Assembly (NCBI GenBank): GCA_030704615.1
Contig: CM060731.1
Span: 70,164,756 to 70,228,755, forward strand
Direction of reading: 5' to 3'
Length of the DNA stretch: 64,000 bases
Source of the DNA: Takakia lepidozioides
Lineage: Eukaryota > Streptophyta > Takakiopsida > Takakiales > Takakiaceae
Shown: positions 63,500 through 64,000 of the stretch, in pieces
Layout: each line of letters begins with the position of its first letter
How positions within the stretch are numbered: the first letter of the stretch is position 1
Translations under genes and position numbers: made by a program
Notes under the pieces: generated by a model
Told to the model about the DNA's origin: nothing
The model's database searches: none
The model's input: only the letters and a program-made list of their open reading frames with translations

Positions 63500-64000
63500 A
63501 ATTGCAATCTATTTGTGAGAGCTCCATGTAACTTCGAAAGGCCCCTGCATGGACAATGTCATCATATTCATCTTCCTCGCTAATCATCATGATCTCTCCA
63601 TCTACCTTGTCCACCACATTGAGATCAAGGATCTCCTCATTTTCAATGTGCAGATTTGCAAGACATCTACACATAGTTTCCTCTACACTAAGGTCAAGGT
63701 AGATATCATGGATATCCTGAGTGTCTTCAACAATCCGTCCACCAAATCATCATTCACTACGAACAAATTGTGAACAAAATTTGCTCGCATAGCTTCTCCC
63801 TGGAAAGTGTGCTCAAAAGCCCGTAAAATCCCACATTGTTCCCACCCAAAGACAATAATGTCTGTATGCACATTCACTTGCATCCAAGCCTCCCACATCC
63901 AAATACATGTTCACGCATGGAAGACAAGTCCGTCTTCACCACTACCTCAGCGGGCACACCTGCTTCCAATTGCGATTGGATTTCACGTGCTGACCATGTC
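63500..64000 (-). pseudogene. Possible pogo/Tigger-type transposase tail, runs off the window
   Basis: Read from 64000 downward: WSAREIQSQLEAGVPAEVVV with KTDLSSMREHVFG, a frame change, then EAWMQVNVHTDIIVFGWEQC with GILRAFEH. Then come FVHNLFVVNDDLVDGLLKT, another shift, and DIHDIYLDLSVEETMCRCLA, ending in SEEDEYDDIVHAG and DCNL before a stop. The pattern AW-x-x-V-x-x-x-T-I-x-x-x-W-x-x-x-GI is typical of the region after the DDE core in Tc1/pogo (CENP-B-like) transposases. The DDE residues would lie outside the window. At least two frameshifts are present. Family assignment is tentative. Confidence 0.4.

Overview
The window is nuclear DNA of a land plant. The evidence is two very long plant-type PLS/DYW-class pentatricopeptide repeat (PPR) genes, short spliceosomal introns with GT/AG borders, a plant SH3P-type SH3 exon pair, and a dense load of decayed plant transposons (Ty3/gypsy, LINE, hAT, PIF/Harbinger, CACTA-like, tRNA-derived SINEs). 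The near-identical tandem PPR triplets and the TE-rich intergenic DNA would suit a fern or lycophyte. That is inference; the sequence alone does not fix the species. There is one 500-base assembly gap (6421-6920).

Layout. 1-6.4 kb: mostly non-coding, with a hairpin-repeat array, a Ty3/gypsy integrase relic and small tandem repeats. 7.5-7.9 kb: last two exons of an SH3-domain gene. 8.9-10.1 kb: two unrecognised ORFs. 10.6-11.4 kb: PPR relic. 11.4-20 kb: hairpin arrays, a LINE reverse-transcriptase relic, a SINE and a minisatellite. 22.1-30.7 kb: the main genic block, two head-to-head PPR genes. PPR1 (minus) is intact, 1427 aa, with a complete DYW-type domain. PPR2 (plus) has kept its PPR and E regions but its DYW part is frame-broken. 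Both carry an N-terminal PDF-type motif otherwise known to me from organellar single-stranded-DNA-binding OSB proteins; PPR1 has three copies. 32.3-34.3 kb: a clean four-exon gene for a 268-aa protein with two LxNITN motifs. 34.3-37.9 kb: loose exon-like fragments, one NFU-like. 38.0-39.5 kb: LINE 3' end.

40-57.6 kb: a nest of large hAT-type elements, and the most unusual part of the window. A 9.5-kb element (46574-56065), flanked by a perfect 8-bp target duplication, carries a protein-kinase-like gene (+), a RING-like gene (-) and a truncated hAT transposase gene (-). Both of its ends show one plan: terminal repeat, GC-rich segment full of ACGTCA-type boxes, an array of short hairpins with GCGACCACC arms, TATA box, gene. 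It has inserted into an older, inverted copy of the same kinase-bearing sequence (46354-46573 plus 56074-57610). A further hAT end with a fuller transposase pseudogene lies at 40058-43801. Hairpin arrays with related arms (GGGACCGCC, GCGACCGCC) occur at five or more other places, so this terminal plan seems to be shared by a whole group of elements.

57.6-64 kb: a short CACTA-like element rich in AGTCAT motifs, one of two copies of a roughly 300-bp dispersed repeat, a PIF/Harbinger ORF1 (Myb/SANT-like) pseudogene and a possible pogo-type transposase tail. The only genes I would expect to be expressed as proteins are PPR1, possibly PPR2 and the 268-aa gene; the SH3 gene may also be real, but its 5' part is missing or in the gap.
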